From the NCBI GenBank assembly GCA_019722365.1, contig JADFUC010002401.1, forward strand, positions 930,001 to 994,000: a DNA stretch of 64,000 nt, in the 5' to 3' direction. Source of the stretch: Lithospermum erythrorhizon. Lineage: Eukaryota > Streptophyta > Magnoliopsida > Boraginales > Boraginaceae. The position numbers were made by a program, and so were the translations under genes. A model generated the notes under the pieces. It saw nothing but the letters and a program-made list of their open reading frames with translations. It was not told the DNA's origin and searched no databases. Shown in pieces: positions 11,959 to 25,200 of this stretch (position 1 is the stretch's first letter; every line of letters starts with the position of its first letter).

Positions 11959-14900
11959 TGGTGTTGGTGTTTTTGGTATTTAGCTAAATTATTTTTGTTC
12001 TTTCGATTTTGGTAAGTTAAGGAATATATATTTTTCGAGGTTTTTCTTTGGAGTATTATTTACCAGTATGAAGGCATATAGTAATAAACTTGGAGTATTT
12101 TTTGGCTTGTGAAGATTGAGAGATTTTGCATATATAAATACATTATTTATGAAAGATATTTAACTATATATATGTTTTAAAATTTACTGCTCTATAGAGT
12201 TGCTTTCTGCGTATCTGAATTACTGCGCTCCATTACATAATAATTCTCTCGTTTAAGAGTGAGCTAAAGATTTGAGAGATTATATTTTCCTTAGGTTGAA
12301 TGTGTTAGAAGAATTAGCTTGGCCAGATATGCGATTGTTCGTGACCTTTGCGTTATAATGTCATTTGAGGATTTTCGTTATGGCTTATTTGAGTTGTCGA
12401 GGATAAGAAGTCATAGAACTTTAGACTTGTTTCTTAATTTGGAGTAGAATAGAGCGGATTCGAGGAAGATAAGTCGCTTATTTGTAATATCTCGATATAA
12501 TAGTAAAAATCATCCCATTTGGGCAAGGCGCCCCAGGACAGGTCTTCACGTTGGCACCGAGGCGGGTTCTGTCTTTGTGTCTTTTAATTTATTTGTTATT
12601 TACGTTTTTATTATGCATCGGATTTGTCTTGTCAATCAGAGGTGTTATTGGCCCAATTACAACAGCGTTAAATAATCATTTTCACGGCCAGATTCTGAAC
12701 TTTCGGATGGGTAGAATGGAAAAGCAGCCCCGAACGACGATAACGTGGCTAGTCTTTTTACCCTAAGTTTTATGGTGGAAACGTGCAACAAATTTGGCAT
12801 AGGCAAATGATGACACGCACACTGAGCATGTCGCGTCGAGGCTCGCAAAGTTAAGATAAAGGATGAAATCACTAAAAATGAAAAAAATTGTGTTTTTTAG
12901 GGCTCACTAAAATAAGTTCTTTTTATAAAATTGATAAAATTAAAATTGCGTCCACTTAAATTTACTTTCTTCACTATTGTTTTTCAATACCAAATTAAAT
13001 AATTGGAAAAATATTAAAATAAATACACAAAGGCGATCGCAAAAATATAAAAAATTATGATTTAAAATGCATTTTATGGAAATTATAAGAAAATTGATGT
13101 ACATGCTCTAACATCATATTTAAACTTATTACTTATGTATTTATTTATTAGAAATCGCCGTAAATATTGTACCCCTCACAATATTAGCTTTTAGTTTTTT
13201 ACTACTGTCTACTGTTTGTATTTTAATGTACTATTACCTCTTTCACTTAAGCACCCACAGAAATTTATGACATAATTATCTTCAAAATATTGCCCATAAA
13301 ATAAATTAAATAAAAAGGAATCTTCATCATTTTTAATATTTTTACTATTCCGTGTCTCATTATTGTTGTGGAGGTTTAATTTGTCCCACATTTGATTGAT
13401 AGAACAAAACGTTCGAGGTGAACTAATAGTAACCGGCACAGCTTATTCCTCTATTGCCAAATTGTATAACCCCCAAATTAATTGAAAGAACAAAACGTTA
13501 ATGATCATACCCGAAATACATTAATAACGACTATTATTCATTTTATGATGTATGTAACCTTAATCTTATATCGAAATGATTAAAAAAAAGTTCTAGTCAC
13601 TGTCAGTTGAGTCGCGTTTTTTGCGATTAGAACTGCTCCATGATTTTCAGGTATAGGGGCGCCGAGGGGCCGGATTGGTATGATGATGGTTTAAATACTC
13701 ATAAATAATTATCATGATATTATGGTGTACATATATAATACTCTCTCAATTTTTTTATAGTTGTTATTTTAGTCCCAAAAAAAAATTTATAGTTGTCGGT
13801 TTAGCATAATTAATAGTATTTTTACATTTTCAATGTATTTTTTGACTACTTTTTGTCTTGAAATAAACAACCCGGCCAAATAATATTGTTGTTTTCGATT
13901 GATTGTCGTTATCACGTTTCAATGCAACTTTTTTGACAACTTTTCTTTTCTTAATTTATGTATAAATGACTAAAAGCGACATTAAATGTATTGAGAATTC
14001 AAGTGCCATACTAATAGAACAAGGTTTTTCTTGAAAGTCAATAGTTATATGATTTCTCCATTTCTATTTTACTTGATCATTTAGTAAAAATATATTTTCA
14101 TTTTTACTTAATCATATATAATTTCAATGTACTTTTATTTAAAAAAATTCATTTTTATCCCTAAATAAAGTAACTTTTATCTTCATGATAAACTAAAGTA
14201 CTTTTTAAGGTATATTATTAATAATGTTATTCAACCCCTTAATAAAGTATTTTTTATCTTTGTGATCTAGTAAATTAAAACGGAGAAAATATATAGTACT
14301 TTCCAAATTATACTAATTCACATATATATCAATTTGATGGAACATTTGAAGAGTATATTGATATAACAAAAAACCCATAATCCTGCTACTGCTACTCCAT
14401 TATAACTTATAAGGCACTAACTAGTCACGATACCCTTCCACATGGTAGGGCATTTTTTGCTTCCCATTGACGTTGACCATCTCAAATATGCATATCAAAT
14501 TATTATTACTACGTATTATATTACATTTATTTTGCTCAATGCTTCAACCAATAGTTGGTCGCATGTTGACTGGACTCCAGCCAGTTAACGTCCGGTAGGT
14601 GCAAATTATTTGCACTATATATATTGTGTACTTGTTGGAAAAGTGCAAATTATTTGAAAAGCTATATATGGTGTATTTATTGAAAAAATTAATGAATTTG
14701 AGTTTTTACGAGGAAATTGAAGTTCCGATGGAAATAGCGTGCTAAAGAAAGAGTTCGGGGACTTGATGGGACCGGACCCAAGTCGGAGCCACGGGATTTT
14801 TGAGCGGTCTGAGAAGTATTTAACTGGGTTGTTTTGGCGTATAAATCTTTCACTTAGCTTGGTTTTGAGTGCTTTAGCTACAAGTCGATTGTGTAGCCTA

Positions 14901-15517
14901 TTAAATAGGCGTTTAGGGTTAGAATGAAGCATGTGCTTGTTATTGTCTTTGGATAGTGTAAGGCGGAGTTGTATTCTGTATGTTTCTCTGTTCTTCTAAA
15001 AATTTGTGCTTCTTAGTATGTTGGTAGAATAGTGTGTACAGTGATTATCTTTGTAAAATAGTGTGAGCCCAATAATTACATGATTTTTGGGTGTAGTAGA
15101 TCTGCTTGTCGATATCTAATTTTAGCTCATTTCCTCCGTTATAGTGGAACTTATTTTTGTATTTCACAGGTGGATTAATTCTTATAACGTTTATTTGAAT
15201 ATAATGCGTAAAAATATATGTCTCTTTATTTTCAATACTTTCTTGTTTAACTTTATCTTAGAATTCGCGACTCTATTTTAACAAATTAAACACACCGTTA
15301 TAATAAATGCTTTGCTTTCATTAATACGATAAGTTGGGTAATCCTTTGATCGTCAGCAATTCTGTACTCAATCTAAAGACATTTGGTTCCAGAAACAGTT
15401 AGGGAAGCATATGTATTATCACTATTTCGTATTTTATTAAGAAGGTATTTATTAAACTCATTAAATACTTAAAATTAATTAATTTAATATTAAGTTTATT
15501 TGTTAATGAATTATTTT

Positions 15518-15541
15518 AAGTACTTAATAAATTAAGTACTT
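15518..15541. repeat. Perfect 24-base inverted repeat
   Basis: Arms AAGTACTTAAT and ATTAAGTACTT are separated by AA, just left of the AAT-rich block. Function unknown; it may be only a consequence of AT-rich composition. Confidence 0.6.
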
Positions 15542-15659
15542 ATCAAAATCTTTAACAAAATTTTAAGTTAAAATTCTCTACTTATTTTTCTCCTCTTAAA
15601 AATCGAAGTGACAAAGTCAAAATTACGTATTTATCCTCCCATAATTTTTCACATCACCT

Positions 15660-16094
15660 TATCCCTCGATTATTATCATTAATAATAATAATAATAAAAA
15701 TATTAATATTAATAATAAGAATGATAAAAGCGAAATAATAATAATAATAATAATAAATAATAACAAAATAATAAAAATAAAATAAACATAATAATAAATC
15801 TAATAATAATAATAATAATAAATAAAATACAAATACAAATACAAATAATATAAACAATAATAATAATAATAATAATAAAAATAAACATAAACATAATAAT
15901 AAAAATATTAATAATAAAATAATAATAACAAAATAATAATAATAATAATAATAACAAAAGCAATAAAAATGAAAATAATAATAAATATAATAATAAATAA
16001 TAATTTTAATAATAACAAAAATAATAAACAAAAATAATAATAATAACAAAAAAAGACAAAAATAATAATAATAAGAAGAAAAAAATAATAAATC

Positions 16095-16128
<34 letters not shown>

Positions 16129-16450
16129 CAATAATAATAATAATAACAAAAATAATAATAACTAATAAATGAAAGTAATAATAATAATTTAACAATAATG
16201 TCCAAAAATAATAATAAGAATAATAATTAAAGCAATTATATAATAATTATAATAAAAATAAATAAAATAATTAAAATTAATAATAATAATTATTATAATA
16301 AAAATAATAATTATGCCACTAATTATTTGTGTATTATTATTATAATTAATAAATAATAATAACTATAATAATTAATAATATATTTTAGTAATCATATTTA
16401 TTCTATTCATATTAATAATATTTATTATTTATTTATCTATTGTAGTATTA
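15660..16450. repeat. AAT/ATT-rich imperfect microsatellite block, ~0.8 kb
   Basis: Nearly the whole stretch is built of AAT/AATA units with occasional C or G interruptions (AAC, AAG, ACAAAT runs). G+C is extremely low. The reverse-strand open frames through it (Tyr/Leu/Ile/Phe-only polypeptides) are composition artefacts. The AAT purity declines to the right, where ATT and TAA units mix. Confidence 0.9.
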
Positions 16451-19400
16451 TTTATTTAATATATGATGCATATATATAAATGAAATAGAGTAGGAAGTAA
16501 AGTTGTCAATACAACTCAATTTAAGTCTTTTTCTTTGAACTGTTATCAAACAACTAAATATTTCAGTATTTAGATTCAGTTTACACAATCATTCGGTTTT
16601 TAGTTTTTGAATTCGGTTTTTGATTTAACAACGTCACTTCAAGTTAGCATAACACGTATTAAAATAATCTTTCCTTTTCGTTCACCAAAGATTGACCATT
16701 TTTAACTTTGATATGTTAACTTATCAAAGTATAGTAATTTCACTAAACTTTACTAACAACATTATAGTTTTTCATTCAAATCAAAGTTATGTGAATCAAT
16801 TGAGACTTCAAATTTTCTTAATTTTGATAGTTGAAAAATAAAGTGAACGATTTTTTATTTAGGGACATAGGGAGTACTTTAATAAGCTAAGGGTTATGTT
16901 ATAACGAAGACGTATATGAATTAAGTAAAAGACTTGAAAGAAAAAACCATGATGACTTTTTATATGGTATCACTGTGATTTGTTAGGACTAATCAGCTTA
17001 GCAGAATTTCTTATATATATAACAGATGGGGAGGAATAGAAATTTAACTTGAATAGTTTAGGTAATATAAGGCGTCGGTAAAACATTGCTTATTTGAGTG
17101 CGAGAAAAATTAAGAAATTAAAGACTTTACATATGGGGCCGTATTGAATTAAAGCTGCTAAAAGTTTAGATGTGAAACTTAGCTCGACTTAGATTCAAGA
17201 CATTTGACGATTCTCTTTATCCACTTTGCGTGACATTTTTTATTGGCTCATCTTGATTTTATATATTCCACCGATATTTTATTTGTACTTTTAGTACATA
17301 ATTTTCAAATACTAAATTTTTATTTTTATATCAATATTTTTTTTAATACCTATTAAATAGAAATTAGGTTTGTTTCATTTAAAAATATACATTTTTGCTA
17401 TTTTCTCAACTTTTTTTTTATAAATATGTTGTTTTTGTGTGTTTTCAAAATTTATGTATATTATCTTTAACTTATTAATAATATCATGTATTGATGTGTT
17501 TTTAATATCATTGATTTTTTTAATAAATTATAATATTAATTAAAATATTGAAAAAATAATTATAACAAAATAAATATTTAGTGAATTATTATATTACACT
17601 TAAATAATAATCAATAGTTAATTCATATAAAATATGAAAGGAGAGAATGAATATAGATGGTAGGGTATATGTTGGTGATGTGGAAGAAAGTGAAAAGTGA
17701 ATTATTGTATGAAATATTTATTGGTGTGGGATGTAAAAGTTATTAGAAATATTTGATAATGTGAAAAAGGAATAATATGATATACCATGAAATAATTACT
17801 TTTTTAATTATGGATTGTTGTGGGTAGTCTAAAGTCTTTTGACTGAAGCACGTGAGTAACTATACATACGTACACAAAGATATCACTTTTCTCTTTATTG
17901 GATATTATTGCATCCTTCAATGTGATAGCATCATTTGATATATATCGAATTGGTGTTCTCAATTACCAATATTATTTTATGATTTATGTGGTGGCCAGAG
18001 TCGCATGTTATTATATCACAACCAACCTGGAATACAGTAATTAATTCCGGGTTTATTTACATATTATTCCTGGATATAGTCATGTTCCAATAAGCCACCA
18101 GATCGAATGAAACGTGCATCCAGCGTTGGAACCAAATATTGCCCCAAGCTTTTGTTCTACTATTGAGGAGTATACAACACAACATGCATTAATTGCATTA
18201 ATACCTTTAAAGAGATTATCCATACGTGTACTTCGGATAGGGGTCGAATTGTACACTCGTACCCACCCACTCATAACATGGAGAGTGTTTCCTAGTTGAT
18301 CCAAGTCTCTCAACTATTTTACAATAGGTTGGAACGTAGCGAAAGAGTATAATATAAAAAAAATTATGAAAAATAAACTAAACATCAAACATGAGTTAAG
18401 ATCAGGAGTAAACTGAATCGTATTAAGTACAATTTTTCATTACTAGCATTCATATTTTGTAAATGTTTTATGTCAAAATTGACTTCTAATTTGACTCAAT
18501 AATAACTTATCAATATTTGAATCTAATTCAATAGTTATTATAGTTTATTGGAGTTTTGAATCAAGCTCTTATTATCTATCTACACATTTTTATACTAATT
18601 AAATAAATAATTACTTCATCTAACAACATGACCTAAGTTTATGAGTTACGTAAGTGACATTTTGATTGGAAATCCTAACCAATTAGCTTGCGTCTTAATT
18701 GTACTCGACGGCCGTAATGAACCATTGTCTTTATAAGGGATGAAGCCGATCAGATTTCTTTTGCCAATTAATTGATAGTTTCCTTTATATCATAAAACAC
18801 AGATTTGCAAACCAATTTTCAATTGATTTTGATATTATGTATTTTTTTTTTCAATTTTCCCGTTTGGTTGGGATGGAGAAAAATGAGAAGTAGGTAAGTT
18901 TTCGTAAATTGCATTCATATTTAGATATATATATTTTGGTTAAATTATTATATGTTTTACGAGATATTACGCTCGCTGCATTTACATCCATCAACTCAAA
19001 GTAATGTTCATATTTATTTGAATGCCTTCCTTATAATTTTAAGTTAGTTGTCCCAGTCCCACAACGAGCTAGTTTCTTATTTTTTATTTACCTTATTATT
19101 ATACTACTCTGTATTACATATGTCACATACTCACATTTCATTAATGATTTATTGTTATATGTTAAATAACACTTGTTCGTTTCATGACCCACAAGTCTAT
19201 AACCACACTAAAAGTGTAATGTTTGGCAAATTATCCCCTCATTTTACTTCTCCACTTCCTGGAGAGGCCATGTGGAATGGATTTTGTAATGATAGATTTT
19301 ATTGAAATAAATATTATTTATGAAATGTGAATCATGTTCCAAAGAGTGTCAAAATTAATAACCTATATAAAAGTACGATATACCAAATTAAAGTACCCAA

Positions 19401-22260
19401 AATTTACTTCCATCAGTCCATGCATCTGTTTCAAAGTATGGTATGGAGTATTATTACTTGCATAAGTTGCATTACAATGATCACATAAATGTCTAGGAGC
19501 ATGTTTCGAGATTAGTGGGTCTCTTGAGAGTCTGAATAAAGCCTTTTTATCTTGTAATGGGTTGAAATCAGCGCAAGTGGGAAGATCTGCAAGTATTGAA
19601 GTGGTTTACTTATGGCTTCTCCCTGCACCCTGCTTAGGTTAGGCGGATAGCATTCATCATAAAAGTAGAATGCGTAGAGACCAAGAGCATAGAAGAAGAA
19701 ATTTCTTTAGTAGAGACTTGATTTAATAACTACAATGTTAACTAAATTGTGTAAAAGTAAATGCAGCTAATTGAAGTTTCACCTCCTTACATCTTTCTTT
19801 TCCTACTGACATTTCATCTTTTAATGAGTTTAGTTCATCTCCTAAATTATACTATGACACTTTATATTATACGAACTTGAAAACATGTTATGACACGTGT
19901 GATTTTTCATTTATAAAGTTAATAAATGTGTGATTTTCCATTCTCGAGATTAGCTTTCAGAATTTAAACACTTAAAACTTGTGTATGCGCTGATGAGACT
20001 CAAAGAATATACTTAATCGTTGGATGTTGTTAACTTTTGTTAGCTTGGTTGAATGGAAAATGTGATGTGTACCGATGTATCATAAGAGAAAATTGTTAAA
20101 ACAAAGACCGTTTTATATAATTGGTCAGCTTAGTTGTAGTAAATGTTACTCAAAGAATGTTAAAACATTCACGCTTGCAGGAGGTATATCTTCAGGACAG
20201 CAAGTTAATAATGAAAGTTATTGAGGAACTATCACTTCTCATATACTCCATTCTATAAGGCCAACCTAGCTACCTTCCCATTTTGAGATACAACAAAAAC
20301 GAATTGAACATATTTTCTAGGCAATTATAGTTATTACTACTCTTTTTTACATTTAGATTATCTTCCAACTTGGCGATGTTAGTTTATCGTTGTCTCATAA
20401 AATATAATGTTGATTTTATCGTTATTATTCATTGAAAAACAAATCGTTTTACGATTCACGCTAACGTATTCAGGATAGAGAAATATGTTTGCACAAACTA
20501 TGATCGGGTGAATGTTTCACTAAATTTCTTGATGAAAGTTCATGTTATAGTTTTGTTTTTAGCATTCATAAGCACTACCCAGGCAAATGTAAAATGTAAA
20601 ACTACTTTAATTTGTTTACGTTAGTTTAATTGAGTACTTTATTTGAAAGATCGTGAACAGTAAGAAAATGTACCCCAGAACCCAAAAGAACTAACCAAAC
20701 ACTGTACAACATTTCAGACCAAAATACCCACTACAGTATATCATACGATTCGGTTCGTATCTTTAAGGCTTTAAGCTATCAAAGTTCATTTGACCAAATA
20801 AAGTTATTACACTTCTATTTACCTTAATTCATAAGTATTCATTAACAGTATATGAAAACTAATTACTAATAATTTTCATTAAAAAATAAACTTTAATAAT
20901 GATTTAAATACATATAAAATGTAGATAATTTGTCTCCAATTTATAAATATATTTTAAAGTAAATTCTTGAGACTTTCAAAAAATTAAGAATTCCCTATTA
21001 AAAGTAAAATATGATTTAAAAATAAAATTCCTTTAACTTAACATTGTTCTTTTGTATGGAAATTCGTGAGAAAAACATTTCTTAGCATGATTTTGAGATT
21101 TATCCACAAATTATCTAAACTTTTATCAAATAACTCAACCGTATTTTTAGGATCAAAATATCTTTTTTTGTTGTTAAATAAAGCATATAAATAATTAGAA
21201 ATAATTAAAACATTTTTGTTAACTTTGGTAGTAGCCTCTGAGCTAGATCAGAAATATCATAAATACAAATAACTCAGTGCCCACTAAAGCCTGCTCCTTG
21301 GAATGTCAAATTGGTAAGGAGCAAAGTGTTGATGTCATGTCATGCGCCTTTACAAATACGATTATTAGATTAAGTCGGCATGAAAACGGCTAATATAGCG
21401 GTTCGCTTTTTTGAAGTATTAAAAATATCTATAAATACTCTAGTTATTAATTACATTATTCTTTGTCCTAAAAAATACAAAATACCATTCTATACATAGT
21501 TTTTATACTTTATGGTCCTAAAAATTACAAAATACCATTTTTCTATAGTTTTTATAATCTATGTTATTTTACAAATTTCCCAACTTTAGTCAATAATGCC
21601 ATAATCTCTCTCCGATCAAAGAAATAATTAGTTTGACGTTTTAAAATTGAATTTTGGCTTGATAGATTTAATTAATTATTTACATTTTAAAAAAATATAA
21701 AATTTATATAATTAGATTCAAATACTAAAATCTTTCATTAATATTTTTATTTTTTATTTTTTAATAATATAATTAAAGCCAATAAAGATAAAATTATTCG
21801 ATAAATTGAGAAGTGAATTTATTTTGAATTGAAAATAGTATTTTAATTACATTTCATTTCTTCAAAGTCCATATGAATCTTTGATGGTGTGTATCGTGTT
21901 TCCCGAAATTAATTTTCAATTTATTTTTACTGACAGTTGATTCAACTAAAATTGATTAGATCCTTTCTCTCTCTACACAATTCTTTATTTAGATCCTTCT
22001 TAAACCAGTTTCTCCTTTTTTATCTCTCTTTACCACTTCTTACACAATTAATATATACACTTTTTTATTTATTTTTCATTTTTTTGCTTAATTAATTTCA
22101 TATTTAAAAGTCAAAGAAGATTAGTATATGGTAAATTGGTAATGCAATTGAGTTGAATTGTAGAGATCTGAATTTTGTTAAGGAGATTTGAGTAATTGGG
22201 TTTTGTGGACAAGAATTTTGGGACAAGAAATTGTTGAAGAAGGGGGTCTGGATCTGATAA
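16451..22260. other. Non-genic intergenic DNA upstream of the formin
   Basis: AT-rich throughout, with no open frame resembling a known protein. A less AT-rich patch at 18070-18310 is open on both strands but not recognisable. A short 50-bp-period repeat is at 21465-21563. The last ~300 bases, with CT-rich runs near 21960-22030, are presumably formin promoter and 5' UTR. Confidence 0.5.
21465..21563. repeat. Two-copy tandem repeat, 50-bp period
   Basis: The phrase GTCCTAAAAA...ACAAAATACCATT occurs at 21465 and again at 21515, followed each time by a variant of ATAGTTTTTATA. Non-coding. Confidence 0.6.
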
Positions 22261-22269
22261 AGAGGAAGA

Positions 22270-22290
22270 CAGCGCCATTAAATGGCGCTG
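22270..22290 (+). promoter_or_regulatory. Perfect inverted repeat spanning the formin start codon
   Basis: Arms CAGCGCCATT (22270-22279) and AATGGCGCTG (22281-22290) flank a single A. The formin ATG (22282-22284) lies in the right arm. In RNA this could form a stem of about eight pairs with a small loop, partly pairing the start codon. The pairing is seen in sequence; a role in translation control is inference. Confidence 0.6.
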
Positions 22291-25200
22291 TTCAGACGAT
22301 TCTTTTACAGGAAACCACCTGATCGCCTTCTTGAGATCTCTGAGAGGGTCTATGGTATGCTTTTCTTGCTTTTTTATTACTTGATTAGTTCTCTTTGTTT
22401 ATGTTGTTTTTTGGGTTTTTTTGTTAGTTGATTAGTTGTCTTTGTTTTGTGTTTTTTGGGTTTTTTGTGTGCTGATAGTTAGTATTTTTGAGCATTTTTT
22501 GGGTTTATTTAGTGTTGCATTTCAGCTGAAAGTTGCCATTTTTGGTTTGTATGTCTGTATGTTTTGAATGGGTTTTTTAGTTTTTTATTTTGGGTGTATT
22601 GATATGCGTTTGAAGGATTTTGGTTGAATCTTGTTATTGGGTTTCTTGATTGGTTACTTCTCTTTGTTTATGTTGTTTTCTGGGTTTTTTGTGTTGAAAG
22701 ATACCATTTTTGGGCATTTTTTTGGGTTTATATAGTGTTGCATTTCAGCTGAAAGTTGCCATTTTTTAGCATTTTTTGGTTAATGTATCTGTAAGTTTGA
22801 ATGGGGTTTTTAGTTCTTTATTTTGGGTTTATTGATATGAGTTTGTAGAATTTTGGTTGAATCTTGTTATTGGGTTTCTTGATTGATTACTTCTTCTCCC
22901 CTATACCTGTCCTTACTTGATTACTTCTCTTTGTTTCTGTTGTTTTTTATAATTTTTGTGCTGAAAGTTACCATTTTTTGGCTTTTTTTGGGTTTATATA
23001 TATATATATGTTTTCAATGGGGTTTTTTAATTCTTTATTTTGGGTGTATTGATATGAGTTTGTAGAAGTTCGGTTGAATATTTTTACTGGGTTTCTTGAT
23101 TGGTACTGGTTAGAAATTTGATCATGCTTAAAAGAGGGTTGTTTTATGGAATTGAGCTGAATGTTGTGGTTTTTAGACCATATCTGGCACGGTTGAGTTC
23201 ACACGAAAAAAGGTGTATAATGTATTTGGCATGATCATGTTAGTTATACAAGTTAAATAATTGATCATGCTGCAATTCAGATGAGAATTTTGAAGTTACT
23301 TTATCTGGGGTGTTTGTAGCTTAGTATCGACGTCTTATTGGGTATTTAGCAACTCCTAATTGAAATGAGACGATTTTCATGTAACAGCGTGAATTAATAC
23401 ATCATCTCAGTTTCATGTATAGAGGAGGGGCCATTTATCTTGGACTAATATTGAGGAGGGGCCTAAGAAGTTAAACTACTTTTAGTTGAAGATTTTTCAT
23501 TATTCAGAGAGGAGGGGGACACTAATATATTGTTGTAAAATAACTTACTATTGTTTAATACAATGCAACATTTTCAAAGTTGATCGGGGGGAACCATCGC
23601 CTTTCTTGTCCATCTTAAGCTCCACAACTGAGTTGACCCTTGGGTCCTTTTCTTCTCCTAGTAAATACTAGTTCAACAAACCAGGGACTTACTTGATTGG
23701 AATCAGCTTTCTTTTTTCTTTGCTCAGCTGAAATTGGATATTTATATTGTGTGGAAGTGCCTTCTGAAGAACAGTTCATTTCTGTTGAGCACCTCTTTCA
23801 AGGAAGTATACAATAGCAGGAACATTTAAATTTTTCACATACTTGTCTTGTTGTTCATCTTATATGTGTTGACCACCTATGGTCGATGAATTGAAGGAAG
23901 AATCTGGAGACTAGAGATATAGTTCTTTTGCACCTATTTTAGTAGATGCCTCTAGGAATGGTTGGGGCTTCAAGATGTGATCTCCTGATATAGAAATCTT
24001 GACCAACATCTTTTTATGTTAGGTCGTGTTACTTAATGGATTCTTAATGAAGTGTTATCTTTCTCGTCAGGCTTGTTTAATGATGTGGTTAAATGTTTTA
24101 TTACCATGGGGATTCATTGTTGTGAGGAGCTTTTATGGGTCAAATTGATCATTTAGCATTCTTCTAGAGTAAAATGGTTGAAATTGTAGCACTGTTTGTG
24201 AATGTCCTCTGCACTCCTGAAATGTTTAAATTTACAGTAGTGTGATACTACTGTTCTCTTCTAAGTAGACTCTACTCCTAAACTTCTGAGCTCGTCAATG
24301 ATTGAGTACGAATATTGAATAACATGCTCTTTCTTTGCAGTGTTCGACTGTTGTTTCTCCAGTGATGTATTGGAAGAAGATGACTACAAAATCTACCTTG
24401 GCGGGATTGTAGCTCAGCTACAGGATCACTACCCTGATGCATCCTTCATGGTCTTTAATTTTAGAGAAGGGGATCGAAGGAGTCAACTATCCGATGTGTT
24501 GTCTGAGTATGATATGACTGTTATGGATTACCCTAGGCAGTACGAGGGGTGTCCACTCTTGCCATTGGAGATGATCCATCACTTCCTGCGCTCTAGCGAA
24601 AGCTGGCTGTCACTGGCAGGGCAACAGAATGTGCTATTAATGCACTGTGAACGTGGGGGCTGGCCTGTGCTTGCCTTTATGCTTGCAGGCCTTCTTTTGT
24701 ACAGAAAACAGTACACTGGTGAGCAGAAGACCCTAGAAATGGTCTATAAGCAAGCACCTAGAGAACTGCTTCATCTTTTGTCTCCTTTAAATCCACAGCC
24801 ATCACAGAACAGATATCTTCAATACATTTCAAGAAGAAATATTAACTCAGACTGGCCACCTTCAGATACTCCTCTGGCCTTGTATTGCATCATACTTAGA
24901 GTCCTACCTGTGTTTGACGGTGGCAGGGGATGTCGACCAGTGATGCGTGTTTATGGGCAGGATCCCTCCAAAACATCTAGCAGAACCACAAAGCTTTTGT
25001 TTTCAAGTGCAAAAACAAACAAGCATATCCGCCTCTATGGCCAGGTAATATTGAGCTACAGATTTATAGTTAATGTAGCATGAAAGAACTAAAATCTAAA
25101 GTTACCATGATACTCGATTTCAGGAAGAGTGTGAGCTAGTGGAACTAGATGTTCGTTGCCGAGTTCAAGGAGATGTTGTTTTGGAGTGTGTACATCTAGA

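Larger units (their letters stand above)
8945..15655. other. Non-genic AT-rich intergenic DNA
   Basis: No open frame here looks like a known protein. Items seen are a hAT-like motif TAGGGGTGGC near 9024 without a matching right end, an isolated tRNA B-box-like word GGTTCGAATCC near 9327, a foldback element at 11541-11958, a half-MITE-like stretch starting ACTCTCTCAATTTTTT near 13740, and a 24-base perfect inverted repeat at 15518-15541. The moderately GC-richer patches at 12520-12870 and 14740-14940 may be decayed transposon sequence but were not identifiable. Confidence 0.5.

Noticed and set aside
14615..14932. Overlapping open frames on both strands (105 and 62 codons)
   Set aside because: No family resemblance, no splice or promoter context, and both strands are open at once, which suggests composition or decayed repeat sequence.
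15654..16205. Reverse-strand open frames of 84-183 codons made of Tyr, Leu, Ile and Phe
   Set aside because: They follow directly from the AAT microsatellite, have no complexity and exist in several frames at once.
18080..18313. Opposed open frames of 77 and 61 codons
   Set aside because: Neither matches a known protein and nothing around them supports a gene.
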